Origin: Blautia sp.
Lineage (GTDB): Bacteria > Bacillota > Clostridia > Lachnospirales > Lachnospiraceae
DNA length: 64,000 nt
Assembly (NCBI GenBank): GCA_023663685.1
Contig: JAMPHB010000001.1
Location: forward strand, 300,489-364,488
Reading direction: 5' to 3'
Position numbers and translations under genes: made by a program. The notes under the pieces were generated by a model that worked only from the letters and a program-made list of their open reading frames with translations, made no database searches and was not told where the DNA came from. Shown piece after piece: positions 25,547 to 33,905 of the stretch; the stretch's first letter is position 1, and every line of letters begins with the position of its first letter.

Positions 25547-25876
25547 ATGAATCGGCGACCGGAGTATGATGCAAAGCAGACTGGAAGAAACCTCAGAAGA
25601 TTGCGGCTGGAGAACGGGTATACGGCAGAGCAGGTGCGGGAGTATATCGGCGTGGGCTCGGTGCAGGCAATTTATAAGTGGGAGCGGGGAGCCGGTTTTC
25701 CTACTCTGGACAATTTTTTTGCGCTTGTTGAGCTGTATCACGCGAAGCCCATGGAGGTTCTGGCGAAGTATCCCGGGGATATGCAGCTGTGTCTGGAGAG
25801 GGAGTCCTGCGTCAGGCCATCCCTGCGGCATATAGAGCAGTACTGGATTCAGCTTCAGAATAATAACAGAGAATAA
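25547..25876 (+). CDS. XRE-family helix-turn-helix regulator
   Basis: 109 residues. The helix-turn-helix is TGRNLRRLRLENGYTAEQV then REYIGVGSVQAIYKWERGAG (about 12-50), with the GSVQAIYKWERG recognition helix typical of one Lachnospiraceae group of XRE regulators. The C-terminal half has no recognised sensor domain. RBS ACAAGGAGTGG. The 106-base leader contains no promoter I would trust. It converges on argG with a shared terminator. Target genes unknown. Confidence 0.85.
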   Translation: MNRRPEYDAKQTGRNLRRLRLENGYTAEQVREYIGVGSVQAIYKWERGAGFPTLDNFFALVELYHAKPMEVLAKYPGDMQLCLERESCVRPSLRHIEQYWIQLQNNNRE

Positions 25877-25878
25877 AA

Positions 25879-25921
25879 CAGAGGCTGCCGCACACGTTTT
25901 TCGTGAGAGCGGCAGCCTCTG
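25879..25921 (-). terminator. Terminator of argG (also between convergent genes)
   Basis: A perfect 13-bp stem (CAGAGGCTGCCGC and its inverse) around a 17-base loop. On the minus strand it is followed by TTTTATTC, so it ends argG; the plus side has no T-run but may still slow the regulator transcript. Confidence 0.85.
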
Positions 25922-25942
25922 AAATGAACTGTCCGGAATGAA

Positions 25943-27169
25943 TTATTTGCTGTTATTCTTATTAAGCTCCTGCAGTTTCATGGCGCGCACCTTTAAGGGC
26001 AGTCCGAACAGTGTGATGAAGCCCTCGGCATCATGGTGGTCATAGAGATCGCCCGTGGTAAAGCTTGCCAGGGACTCATTGTACAGAGAATAGGGAGAGG
26101 TCGTGCCGGCCTTTATGATATTGCCCTTGTAGAGCTTGAATTTGACCTCCCCGGTCACATACTCCTGCGTGGAGGTGACAAAGGCCTGGATGGCTTCCCT
26201 GAGCGGGGTGAACCATTTGCCCTCATACACGACCTGCGCCAGCTTGTTTGCCATATCCTTTTTCACTTCCATGGTGGCTCTGTCCAGCACCAGCTCCTCT
26301 AGCTGGTCGTGAGCCTCCATGAGGATTGTTCCGCCCGGCGTCTCGTAGACGCCCCGGGATTTCATACCCACTACGCGGTTTTCCACGATATCTACAATTC
26401 CGATTCCATGTCTGCCGCCCAGCTCGTTTAACTTCCTTATGATATCGGACACCTTCATTTTTTCGCCGTTTACGCTGGTGGGAACCCCCTTCTCAAAGGT
26501 CATGGTCACATACTCGCCCTTGTCCGGCGCTTTTTCCGGGGAGACGCCAAGCACCAGCAGATGCTCGTAGTTCGGCTCGCAGGCAGGATCCTCCAGCTCC
26601 AGTCCCTCATGGCTGATATGCCAGAGGTTACGGTCGCGGCTGTAGCTGCTGTCGGTGGAGAAGGGAAGGTCGATGCCGTGTGCCTTGCAATACTCGATTT
26701 CCGCCTCTCTGGAGTCCATGTTCCACTTGTCGTTCCGCCATGGGGCGATGACCTTAATGTCGGGAGCTAAGGCCTTGATGCCAAGCTCAAAGCGGATCTG
26801 GTCGTTTCCTTTTCCGGTAGCGCCGTGGCAGATAGCGACGGCTCCCTCTTTTCTTGCAATCTCCACAAGCTTTTTAGCGATGCCGGGTCTTGCCATGGAG
26901 GTGCCGAGCAGATACTTGTGCTCATAGACCGCTCCTGCCTGCACGCAGGGCAGGATATAATCCTCGCAGAATTCGTCGGTGATATCCTCGATATACAGCC
27001 TGGAGGCGCCGGAGAGACGCGCCCGCTCCTCAAGCCCGTCCAGCTCCTCTCCCTGCCCGCAGTTGATGCAGCAGCAGATAACGTCGAAATCGTAGTTTTC
27101 CTTGAGCCACGGGATAATGGCGGTGGTGTCCAGACCGCCGGAGTAAGCCAATACAACCTTTTCTTTCAT
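25943..27169 (-). CDS. argG: Argininosuccinate synthase
   Basis: 408 residues, usual length. The N-type PP-loop is AYSGGLDTT at about 9-17; GKGNDQIRFE binds citrulline and aspartate; SSYSRDRNLWHISHEG is the family block. It joins citrulline and aspartate using ATP to make argininosuccinate, the step before arginine. The start at 27169 is chosen over an in-frame ATG 45 bases upstream because the family begins MKEKVVLAYSGG and AAAGGA lies before it. It diverges from argC across shared ArgR-like boxes. No argH is in the window. Confidence 0.97.
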   Translation of the reverse strand: MKEKVVLAYSGGLDTTAIIPWLKENYDFDVICCCINCGQGEELDGLEERARLSGASRLYIEDITDEFCEDYILPCVQAGAVYEHKYLLGTSMARPGIAKKLVEIARKEGAVAICHGATGKGNDQIRFELGIKALAPDIKVIAPWRNDKWNMDSREAEIEYCKAHGIDLPFSTDSSYSRDRNLWHISHEGLELEDPACEPNYEHLLVLGVSPEKAPDKGEYVTMTFEKGVPTSVNGEKMKVSDIIRKLNELGGRHGIGIVDIVENRVVGMKSRGVYETPGGTILMEAHDQLEELVLDRATMEVKKDMANKLAQVVYEGKWFTPLREAIQAFVTSTQEYVTGEVKFKLYKGNIIKAGTTSPYSLYNESLASFTTGDLYDHHDAEGFITLFGLPLKVRAMKLQELNKNNSK

Positions 27170-27226
27170 ATGTATGCATCCTTTCTGTTTTAGTTTTACT
27201 GTACGGATTTGCATGAATCCAGATTA

Positions 27227-27255
27227 ACTATACAATATCTGTATTTAGAAAGCAA
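27227..27255 (-). promoter_or_regulatory. argG promoter
   Basis: On the minus strand TTGCTT (27250-27255), 17 bases, then TATAGT (27227-27232). The ARG boxes start 10 bases upstream of the -35. Confidence 0.6.
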
Positions 27256-27264
27256 GTGAAAAAA

Positions 27265-27303
27265 TATACATAAATTTGTATAAATATACACAAATTTGTG
27301 AAT
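27265..27303. promoter_or_regulatory. Tandem ArgR operators (ARG boxes) between argG and argC
   Basis: Two 18-base palindromic boxes, TATACATAAATTTGTATA (27265-27282) and ATACACAAATTTGTGAAT (27286-27303), are separated by exactly 3 bases, so their centres are 21 bases apart (two helix turns). This is the arrangement bound by an ArgR hexamer. The second contains the perfect palindrome CACAAATTTGTG. They sit between the -35 elements of argG and argC, so arginine-loaded ArgR could repress both. argR is not in the window. Confidence 0.8.
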
Positions 27304-27311
27304 AATTGCTA

Positions 27312-27340
27312 TTTACGGGAGGGACGAGAAGTAATATAGT
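27312..27340 (+). promoter_or_regulatory. argC operon promoter
   Basis: TTTACG (27312-27317), a 17-base spacer and TATAGT (27335-27340). The right ARG box ends 8 bases before the -35. Confidence 0.5.
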
Positions 27341-27379
27341 AGAGTATAGATTTTTATGCTGCAGAAAGGATACATAATT

Positions 27380-28438
27380 ATGATAAAAGCAGGTATTATT
27401 GGCGCGACCGGCTATGCGGGGGCGGAGCTGGTGCGCATTTTACTGGGACACCCCGGGGTGGAGATTGCGTGGTTTGGCTCCAGGAGCTATATTGACCAGA
27501 ACTATGCAGATATTTACCGGAATTTCTTTACGCTGGTCGATGCAAAGTGCATGGACGATAATCTGAGCGGGCTGGCATCCGCGGTCGATGTGATTTTTAC
27601 CGCCACTCCGCAGGGCTATCTCGCATCTGTGCTCACCGAGGAGTTATTGCGTAAAGTTAAGATTGTCGATCTGAGTGCGGATTACCGGATCAAGGATGTG
27701 TCGGTCTATGAGAAGTGGTATGGAATCGGGCATAAGAGTCCCCAGTTTCTGCCGGAAGCGGTTTACGGGCTCTGTGAGATTAACCGGAAGCTGGTGACAG
27801 AAAAGACGAGGCTCGTCGCAAATCCCGGCTGTTACACGACCTGCTCGATTTTGACGGCATATCCTCTTGTAAAAGAGGGGCTGATAGATGTGGACACGCT
27901 GATCATCGACGCGAAGTCCGGGACTTCCGGGGCGGGAAGAGGCGCTAAAACGCCAAATCTTTTCTGCGAGGTGAACGAGAGCATGAAAGCATACGGCGTG
28001 TGCAGCCACCGCCATACACCGGAGATTGAGGAACAGCTTGGATATGCGGCAGGGCGGAGCCTGACGGTGAATTTTACGCCTCATCTCGTGCCGATGAACC
28101 GGGGGATCCTCGTGACGGAGTATGCAGGCCTTGTGAAAAGGGAAGATGGCAGCTATCCGTCGGAGCGGGAGCTGCGGGCGGCCTACGAAAAGTATTTTGA
28201 CGGCGAGCGCTTTGTGCGTCTGCTTCCCACCGGCGTCTGCCCGGAGACGAAATGGGTGGAGAACAGTAATTTTGTGGACGTGAATTTTGTGATTGACGAG
28301 AGAACCCACCGGGTGGTAATGATGGGTGCGCTGGATAATCTGGTAAAGGGAGCCGCAGGGCAGGCGGTACAGAACATGAATCTGATGTTTGGATTTGAGG
28401 AGGCGGAGGGACTTCCGCTAATTCCCAGCTTTCCGTAG
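27380..28438 (+). CDS. argC: N-acetyl-gamma-glutamyl-phosphate reductase
   Basis: 352 residues. The NADP-binding start is GIIGATGYAGAEL (about 4-16), followed by VDLSADYRI, the catalytic NPGCYTT with Cys151, and DAKSGTSGAGRGA. It reduces N-acetylglutamyl phosphate to the semialdehyde, step three of ornithine synthesis. ATG 27380 is preferred to ATG 27356 because AAAGGA precedes it and the family begins near MIKAGIIG. First gene of the argC-GNAT-argB-argD unit. Confidence 0.96.
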   Translation: MIKAGIIGATGYAGAELVRILLGHPGVEIAWFGSRSYIDQNYADIYRNFFTLVDAKCMDDNLSGLASAVDVIFTATPQGYLASVLTEELLRKVKIVDLSADYRIKDVSVYEKWYGIGHKSPQFLPEAVYGLCEINRKLVTEKTRLVANPGCYTTCSILTAYPLVKEGLIDVDTLIIDAKSGTSGAGRGAKTPNLFCEVNESMKAYGVCSHRHTPEIEEQLGYAAGRSLTVNFTPHLVPMNRGILVTEYAGLVKREDGSYPSERELRAAYEKYFDGERFVRLLPTGVCPETKWVENSNFVDVNFVIDERTHRVVMMGALDNLVKGAAGQAVQNMNLMFGFEEAEGLPLIPSFP

Positions 28439-28453
28439 GAGGAGTAGACAGAT

Positions 28454-28915
28454 ATGGAAGATAATACTTATATGGTACGCATGATGACTGAGGCGGATTA
28501 TGATGCGGTATATGTACTCTGGAAGGAGATTCACGGTCTGGGAATCCGCTCCATCGACGATTCGAGGGAGGGAGTCGCACGCTTTATAAAAAGGAATCCT
28601 ACGACCAGCATGGTGGCGGAGCAGGAGGGCAAAATCGTCGGGGCGATTCTCTGCGGACATGATGGCAGGAGAGGCTGTCTCTATCATGTATGCGTGCAGG
28701 AGGCATTTCGAAAGCGGGGAATCGGCAAAGCCATGGCGACGGCGTGTATGCGCGCGCTTAAGGAGGAGGGCATCAACAAGGTGGTTCTGATTGCCTTTAA
28801 GAGCAACGAGGTGGGCAACAGCTTCTGGAAGGGGACAGGCTGGACGTTCCGCGAGGATCTGAATTACTATGACTTCACGCTGAATGAGGCGAATATAACA
28901 AGGTTTAACGAGTGA
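28454..28915 (+). CDS. GNAT acetyltransferase in the arginine operon (candidate N-acetylglutamate synthase)
   Basis: 153 residues, one GNAT fold. Strand beta4 and the acetyl-CoA loop are [18 protein letters not shown] (R/Q-x-x-G-x-G/A as RKRGIGK) at about 78-95; the tail is FYDF-like [14 protein letters not shown]. The family resembles YpeA-type enzymes. It stands 15 bases after argC and 10 bases before argB, exactly where argJ is usually found in related bacteria. A short single-domain GNAT can supply N-acetylglutamate (as in Campylobacter ArgO and the mycobacterial short ArgA), so that role is plausible here. Equally it may be a protein or small-molecule acetylase carried along. Fold sure, role inferred. 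Confidence 0.8.
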   Translation: MEDNTYMVRMMTEADYDAVYVLWKEIHGLGIRSIDDSREGVARFIKRNPTTSMVAEQEGKIVGAILCGHDGRRGCLYHVCVQEAFRKRGIGKAMATACMRALKEEGINKVVLIAFKSNEVGNSFWKGTGWTFREDLNYYDFTLNEANITRFNE

Positions 28916-28925
28916 GGAGCAGAAT

Positions 28926-29825
28926 ATGAGCGAGCAGAGTATGGACAAGGTAATGGAAAAGGCGCAGGTGCTGATTGAGGCGTTGCCGTATATCCAGCGT
29001 TTTAACAGAAAAATCATTGTGGTAAAATACGGCGGCTCCGCCATGGTGGACGACGCTTTAAAAAAGAGTGTGATTCAGGACGTGACGCTGCTTAAGCTGG
29101 TGGGATTTAAGCCCATCATTGTACACGGAGGCGGTAAGGAAATCAGCCGCTGGGTGGAAAAGAGCGGCAAGGAAGCAGAATTTGTGAACGGCCTCAGAAA
29201 GACGGACGCGGAGACGATGGAGATCGCAGAGATGGTGCTGAACAGGGTGAACAAGTCCCTGGTGGCCATGGTGCAGGAGCTGGGCGTGCTCTCCGTGGGA
29301 GTCAGCGGCAAGGACGGCGGTCTTTTGAAGGTGGAAAAAAAGCTCTCCGACGGCTGTGATATCGGTTATGTGGGAGAGATACGGGAGGTCAATCCGAAAA
29401 TTCTTTACGATCTGTTGGAGAAGGATTTTCTCCCAATTGTCTGTCCAATCGGCATGGACGATCAGTATGACACCTACAATATCAACGCGGACGACGCCGC
29501 CTGCGCGATCGCCCGGGCGGTGTCGGCGGAAAAGCTGGCCTTTCTCACCGACATCGAGGGTGTATATAAGGATCCGGAGGACAAGGGCACGCTGATTTCA
29601 GAGCTTACGGGCACAGAGGCGAGGGAGCTGATTGGCAGCGGCTATATCGGCGGGGGAATGCTGCCGAAGCTGAACAACTGTATTGACGCTATCGAAAACG
29701 GGGTGTCACGCGTACATATTTTAGACGGGAGGATAGCCCACTGTCTGCTTCTTGAGATCTTTACAAACAAAGGAATCGGGACGGCGATTTTAGGAGATGC
29801 AGAGGAAAAATTTTATACGGCGTAG
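28926..29825 (+). CDS. argB: Acetylglutamate kinase
   Basis: 299 residues, amino-acid kinase fold. It has KYGGSAM (phosphate loop) at about 35-41, [11 protein letters not shown] (substrate loop) at about 60-70, [11 protein letters not shown] at about 178-188 and [10 protein letters not shown] near 237. It phosphorylates N-acetylglutamate. The ~25-residue N-terminal helix ([20 protein letters not shown]) is the extra helix of arginine-inhibited hexameric enzymes, so feedback control by arginine is likely. RBS GAGGAG. Confidence 0.96.
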   Translation: MSEQSMDKVMEKAQVLIEALPYIQRFNRKIIVVKYGGSAMVDDALKKSVIQDVTLLKLVGFKPIIVHGGGKEISRWVEKSGKEAEFVNGLRKTDAETMEIAEMVLNRVNKSLVAMVQELGVLSVGVSGKDGGLLKVEKKLSDGCDIGYVGEIREVNPKILYDLLEKDFLPIVCPIGMDDQYDTYNINADDAACAIARAVSAEKLAFLTDIEGVYKDPEDKGTLISELTGTEARELIGSGYIGGGMLPKLNNCIDAIENGVSRVHILDGRIAHCLLLEIFTNKGIGTAILGDAEEKFYTA

Positions 29826-29845
29826 AATATAAAAGGAGAAAGAAT

Positions 29846-31042
29846 ATGAACTATCAGGAATATATGGGGCTTGCAGAGCAGAGACTTTTGCATACCTACA
29901 ACCGCTTTCCGCTCGTGCTTGACCATGGGGAGGGCGTGTATCTGTATGACACAGAAGGGAAGGAGTATCTGGATTTTGCATCGGGCATCGGCGTCTGTGC
30001 GCTGGGCTACAGCAACGAGGGCTACCGGAATGCATTAAAGCGGCAGGTCGATACGCTGCTGCACACATCCAACCTTTACTACAATACACCGACGGTAGAG
30101 GCGGCGGAAAAGCTGCTCGCCGCAAGCGGTATGGAGCGGGTATTTTTTACAAACAGCGGTGCGGAGGCCGTTGAGGGAGCCATCAAGGCGGCGAAAAAAT
30201 ATGCTTACACAAGGGACGGCCACGCGGGACATGAGATCATTGCCATGAACCACAGCTTCCACGGGAGAACCATGGGCGCGCTGGCGGTGACCGGAAACGC
30301 CCACTATCAGGAGCCCTTCGGCCCCATGATGCCCGGGGTAAAATTTGCGGACTACAACGATTTAGAGAGCGTGAAATCTCAGATTACCGGCAAAACCTGC
30401 GCCGTTATTCTGGAGACAGTGCAGGGGGAGGGAGGTATCTTCCCGGCTGACAGGGAGTTTCTTGCAGGCCTTAGAGAGCTCTGCGATGAGCGGGATATTC
30501 TTTTGGTTTTGGATGAGATCCAGTGCGGCATGGGGAGAACGGGAAGCATGTTCGCCTGGCAGCGCTACGGCGTGAAGCCGGACATTATGACCAGTGCAAA
30601 GGCGCTCGGGGGAGGAGTTCCGGTGGGAGCCTTCCTTATGACGGAGCGGGTGGCGCAAAAGTCGCTGGAGCCGGGGGATCACGGGACGACCTACGGAGGA
30701 AATCCCTTTGTGGGTGCGGCGGTGTCCGCAGTGTTTGACCAGTTTGAGTCCCTTGACCTTTTGGCGCATGTGCAGGAGGTTGCGCCCTATCTGGAGAGCC
30801 GTCTCGATGAGCTTTTAGCCTCTTATGATTTTCTTACCATGCGGCGCGGCATGGGACTCATGCAGGGACTGGTCTGTGCGCTTCCGGTGAAAGAGGTGGC
30901 TGACGCGGCGCTTGCGCAGGGGCTGATTGTCATTACGGCGGGCGCCGATGTCCTTCGTCTGCTGCCGCCGCTGGTGATCACAAGGACGGATGTGGATGAG
31001 ATGATTGACAGGCTCAGACAAACATTTTTGAATTGCCATTGA
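29846..31042 (+). CDS. argD: Acetylornithine aminotransferase
   Basis: 398 residues, class III PLP aminotransferase. It has FTNSGAEAVEGAIKAAKKY (about 103-121), ALDEIQCGMGRTG-like LVLDEIQCGMGRTGSMFAW (about 218-236) and SAKALGGGVPVGA, whose Lys (about 250) forms the Schiff base with PLP. It makes N-acetylornithine from the semialdehyde using glutamate. Last gene of the arginine unit. Deacetylation to ornithine needs argJ or argE, neither of which is in the window. Confidence 0.95.
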   Translation: MNYQEYMGLAEQRLLHTYNRFPLVLDHGEGVYLYDTEGKEYLDFASGIGVCALGYSNEGYRNALKRQVDTLLHTSNLYYNTPTVEAAEKLLAASGMERVFFTNSGAEAVEGAIKAAKKYAYTRDGHAGHEIIAMNHSFHGRTMGALAVTGNAHYQEPFGPMMPGVKFADYNDLESVKSQITGKTCAVILETVQGEGGIFPADREFLAGLRELCDERDILLVLDEIQCGMGRTGSMFAWQRYGVKPDIMTSAKALGGGVPVGAFLMTERVAQKSLEPGDHGTTYGGNPFVGAAVSAVFDQFESLDLLAHVQEVAPYLESRLDELLASYDFLTMRRGMGLMQGLVCALPVKEVADAALAQGLIVITAGADVLRLLPPLVITRTDVDEMIDRLRQTFLNCH

Positions 31043-31049
31043 AATATAC

Positions 31050-31078
31050 TTGTAATAAATGTAAAAAATCGTTAAAAT
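31050..31078 (+). promoter_or_regulatory. Promoter of the comEA-comEC cluster
   Basis: TTGTAA (31050-31055), 17 bases and TAAAAT (31073-31078), 55 bases before comEA. No terminator was seen after argD, so read-through is possible. Confidence 0.5.
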
Positions 31079-31132
31079 AGAGAATGCATCAGGGCTCCTT
31101 CACAGAGAACCATATGTGAAAGGAGAGCCGAT

Positions 31133-31729
31133 ATGAAAAATATCGCAAGAATAAGTGAATGTATAGCAATGTGTGTGCTGCTGGCGGGCTGCGGCCATCG
31201 TGGGAGCGCGGAGTTTCTTCTGAATACCCAGCGGGCGGAGGCCGTAGAGGAGGTCACGGCAGAGCAGCAGGAGCGGCAGGAGGCAGAGGCCGTTTTGCTG
31301 GTCTATGTCTGCGGGCAGGTGCAGGCGCCGGGCGTCTATGAGCTTCCTGCGGGAAGCCGGATCTGCGACGCGCTTAAGGCAGCCGGAGGACTTACGGATC
31401 TCGCAAGCCCGGATTACTGGAACCTTGCCGAGCCCCTTGAGGACGGTGCGATGATATCCTTTCCCACGAGGGAGGAGGCGGAGGAGAAAAGGGCGGCGGA
31501 AGAGGTGCAAGCTGTCTCTTCGGAGGCGGGGGATGGCCGGGTAAATATCAACACGGCGGATCTTGCCCGGCTCATGCGGATTCCCGGCATCGGGCAGGCC
31601 AGGGGGGAGGCGATTCTCGCCTACCGCAGCGAGCACGGCGCATTTGCGAAGGAGGAGGACATCCTGCAGGTGTCCGGCATCGGCAGCGCGGTTTTTGAGG
31701 GCATGAGGGACTATATAACGGTGGATTGA
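31133..31729 (+). CDS. comEA: ComEA-like DNA-binding lipoprotein
   Basis: 198 residues. A lipoprotein signal ends in LLAGC (Cys20), so it should be lipid-anchored on the outer face of the membrane; most ComEA proteins use a plain membrane span instead. A linker (about 25-55) is followed by an SLBB domain (about 57-110, VYVCGQVQAPGVYELPAGSR) and a double helix-hairpin-helix (about 135-198, VNINTADLARLMRIPGIGQ) that binds double-stranded DNA. ComEA captures DNA outside and passes it to the ComEC channel, coded here four genes downstream. RBS GAAAGGAG. Confidence 0.88.
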   Translation: MKNIARISECIAMCVLLAGCGHRGSAEFLLNTQRAEAVEEVTAEQQERQEAEAVLLVYVCGQVQAPGVYELPAGSRICDALKAAGGLTDLASPDYWNLAEPLEDGAMISFPTREEAEEKRAAEEVQAVSSEAGDGRVNINTADLARLMRIPGIGQARGEAILAYRSEHGAFAKEEDILQVSGIGSAVFEGMRDYITVD

Positions 31730-31737
31730 GGTGTGAT

Positions 31738-32430
31738 ATGGCAAAGAGAGTTCTTGTAGTGGACGATGAGAAGTTAATTGTAAAGGGCATTCGGTTCAGC
31801 TTAGAGCAGGATGGCATGGAGGTGGACTGCGCCTACGACGGGGAGGAAGCCTTAAGCCTCGCGAAGGCCAACACCTACGATATGGTTCTGCTGGATATCA
31901 TGCTGCCGAAGATGGACGGCTTTGAGGTCTGCCAGGCCATACGGGAATTCTCGGACATGCCGATTGTCATGCTGACCGCAAAGGGCGACGATATGGACAA
32001 GATTCTGGGACTCGAATACGGGGCGGACGATTATATCACAAAACCTTTCAATATCTTAGAGGTCAAGGCGAGAATCAAGGCAATCATGCGAAGAACCTCC
32101 GGCCCGAAGGAAAAGAGCAGCAGCTCCGCCGTGCTCGAACGTAAGGATCTGCGCATGGACTGCGACAGCCGCAGGCTTTTTATTCAGGACAGGGAGGTGA
32201 ACCTTACCACCAAGGAGTTTGACCTTCTGGAGCTCTTAGTGCGGAATGAAAATAAAGTATACAGCAGAGAGAATCTTTTAGAGCTTGTCTGGGGCAGGGA
32301 TTATCCGGGAGATGTGCGCACGGTGGACGTGCATGTCCGCCGCCTTCGGGAGAAGATTGAGGCGAATCCCAGCGAGCCCAAATATGTCCACACCAAATGG
32401 GGCGTGGGCTACTATTATTATCAGAAATAG
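31738..32430 (+). CDS. OmpR/PhoB-family response regulator
   Basis: 230 residues. Receiver domain (1-118) with acidic pocket VVDDE (10-12 region), phospho-acceptor Asp53 in LLDIMLPKMDG and Lys in DDYITKPF. C-terminal winged helix (about 135-228) with LVRNENKVYSRENLLELVWG and VRTVDVHVRRLREKIE. ATG 31738 with GAGGTG upstream is preferred to TTG 31726. It partners the kinase 15 bases downstream. WalR/YycF-like in sequence feel, but the usual WalHIJ genes are absent. Confidence 0.93.
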   Translation: MAKRVLVVDDEKLIVKGIRFSLEQDGMEVDCAYDGEEALSLAKANTYDMVLLDIMLPKMDGFEVCQAIREFSDMPIVMLTAKGDDMDKILGLEYGADDYITKPFNILEVKARIKAIMRRTSGPKEKSSSSAVLERKDLRMDCDSRRLFIQDREVNLTTKEFDLLELLVRNENKVYSRENLLELVWGRDYPGDVRTVDVHVRRLREKIEANPSEPKYVHTKWGVGYYYYQK

Positions 32431-32445
32431 CGGAGAGACTGGCGA

Positions 32446-33897
32446 ATGCACAAGGGTGTTCGATTCTTACAATTTATCAGGAGCTTAAAATTCCGCCTGA
32501 TTCTTTTGATTATTGTCGTGGGGACAGTTCCGAGCCTGATTCTAAGCGTCGGAATCTTAAACAGCTACGGCAAAAGGGCGGTGTCCATCCGCGAGAGCGA
32601 GATACTGAGTCAGGCAAAGATTCTGGCGAACCAGATTGCCACCAGCGAGTATATGCGCATGGGGGGAAAGCTTTCCACCAACACGATTCAGGCGCAGATT
32701 GATCTGCTGACTACGATCTACGATGGGCGTGTGATTATCATTGACAACAATTTCAAGGTCTATCACGATACCTACAATCTGGACGACAGCAAGACGATCA
32801 TCGCGGAGGAGGTCTTTCGGAGTTTTCGGGGGGAGGACGTCATTAACTATGATTCTGAGAATCACTATATAGAAATGACAATCCCCATCAGCGACCCGGA
32901 GGATTCCAGCGGTTTTGTCAAGGGCGTGATGCTGGTCAGCGTGTCCGTGGACAATATTATGCTCAACAAAGAATATCTCGGACAGGTGGCCACCATTATC
33001 TCACTGATCGTCGTACTTGCGATGCTGTTTTTTGGCATTCTCCTTGTTCTGTATTTCATGCGCCCCTTCGCGAAAATATCCGAGGGTATTGCGGCGGTCA
33101 GGGAAGGCTACGATATGGAGGAGCTGAAGGTAGACAATTTTACCGAGACGGCGCAGATCTGCCGGCGCTTTAACGAGATGGTGGGGCGGATGAAGGTGAT
33201 GGATGCCTCCCGGCAGGAATTTGTCTCCAACGTGTCCCATGAGCTAAAGACGCCCCTCACCTCCATGAAGGTGCTGGCGGATTCCATCAACAGTATGTCG
33301 GATGCGCCGAAGGAGATGTATCAGGAATTCATGGAGGACATTACCGGGGAGATCGAGCGTGAGACGAAAATAGTAAATGATCTGCTCTCTCTGGTAAAAA
33401 TGGACAAGTCGGCGGCGGATTTAAATATTGCCTCTGTGAATATGAATGAGCTGATCGAGCAGATTCTAAAGCGCCTGCAACCCATTGCGGATAAGCAGAG
33501 GGTGGAAATCGTGCTGGAGAGCTTCCGCCCGGTGACGGCGGAGGTGGACGAGGTAAAGCTCACACTCGCCCTCACGAATCTGGTAGAAAATGCCATCAAG
33601 TACAATAAGACCGACGGGAATGGCTGGGTACATGTATCCCTGAATGCAGATCACCAGTATATGTATGTGAAGGTGGAGGACTCCGGCATCGGGATTCCCG
33701 AGGAGTCGCTGGATCAGATCTATGAGCGGTTTTACCGCGTGGACAAGTCCCATTCCCGGGAGATTGGAGGGACGGGGCTTGGCCTTGCCATTACGAGGAA
33801 CTCCATCCTGATGCACAGGGGTGCGATCAAGGCTCACTCCGTGCTGGGGGAGGGGACGACCTTTGACGTCCGCATCCCGCTGAACTATATTGCGTAG
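32446..33897 (+). CDS. Sensor histidine kinase, two-span with Cache-like outer domain
   Basis: 483 residues. Span 1 at about 16-38, an outer sensor domain about 39-180 (a single Cache-like fold), span 2 at about 183-207, HAMP about 208-258, the HisKA box NVSHELKTPLTSM with His265, then an HATPase with NLVENAIKYN, DSGIGIPEE and GGTGLGLAI. It autophosphorylates His265 and passes phosphate to the regulator just upstream. The signal is unknown. It resembles WalK in layout but lacks a PAS domain. Confidence 0.93.
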   Translation: MHKGVRFLQFIRSLKFRLILLIIVVGTVPSLILSVGILNSYGKRAVSIRESEILSQAKILANQIATSEYMRMGGKLSTNTIQAQIDLLTTIYDGRVIIIDNNFKVYHDTYNLDDSKTIIAEEVFRSFRGEDVINYDSENHYIEMTIPISDPEDSSGFVKGVMLVSVSVDNIMLNKEYLGQVATIISLIVVLAMLFFGILLVLYFMRPFAKISEGIAAVREGYDMEELKVDNFTETAQICRRFNEMVGRMKVMDASRQEFVSNVSHELKTPLTSMKVLADSINSMSDAPKEMYQEFMEDITGEIERETKIVNDLLSLVKMDKSAADLNIASVNMNELIEQILKRLQPIADKQRVEIVLESFRPVTAEVDEVKLTLALTNLVENAIKYNKTDGNGWVHVSLNADHQYMYVKVEDSGIGIPEESLDQIYERFYRVDKSHSREIGGTGLGLAITRNSILMHRGAIKAHSVLGEGTTFDVRIPLNYIA

Positions 33898-33905
33898 GAG
33901 GGGCT

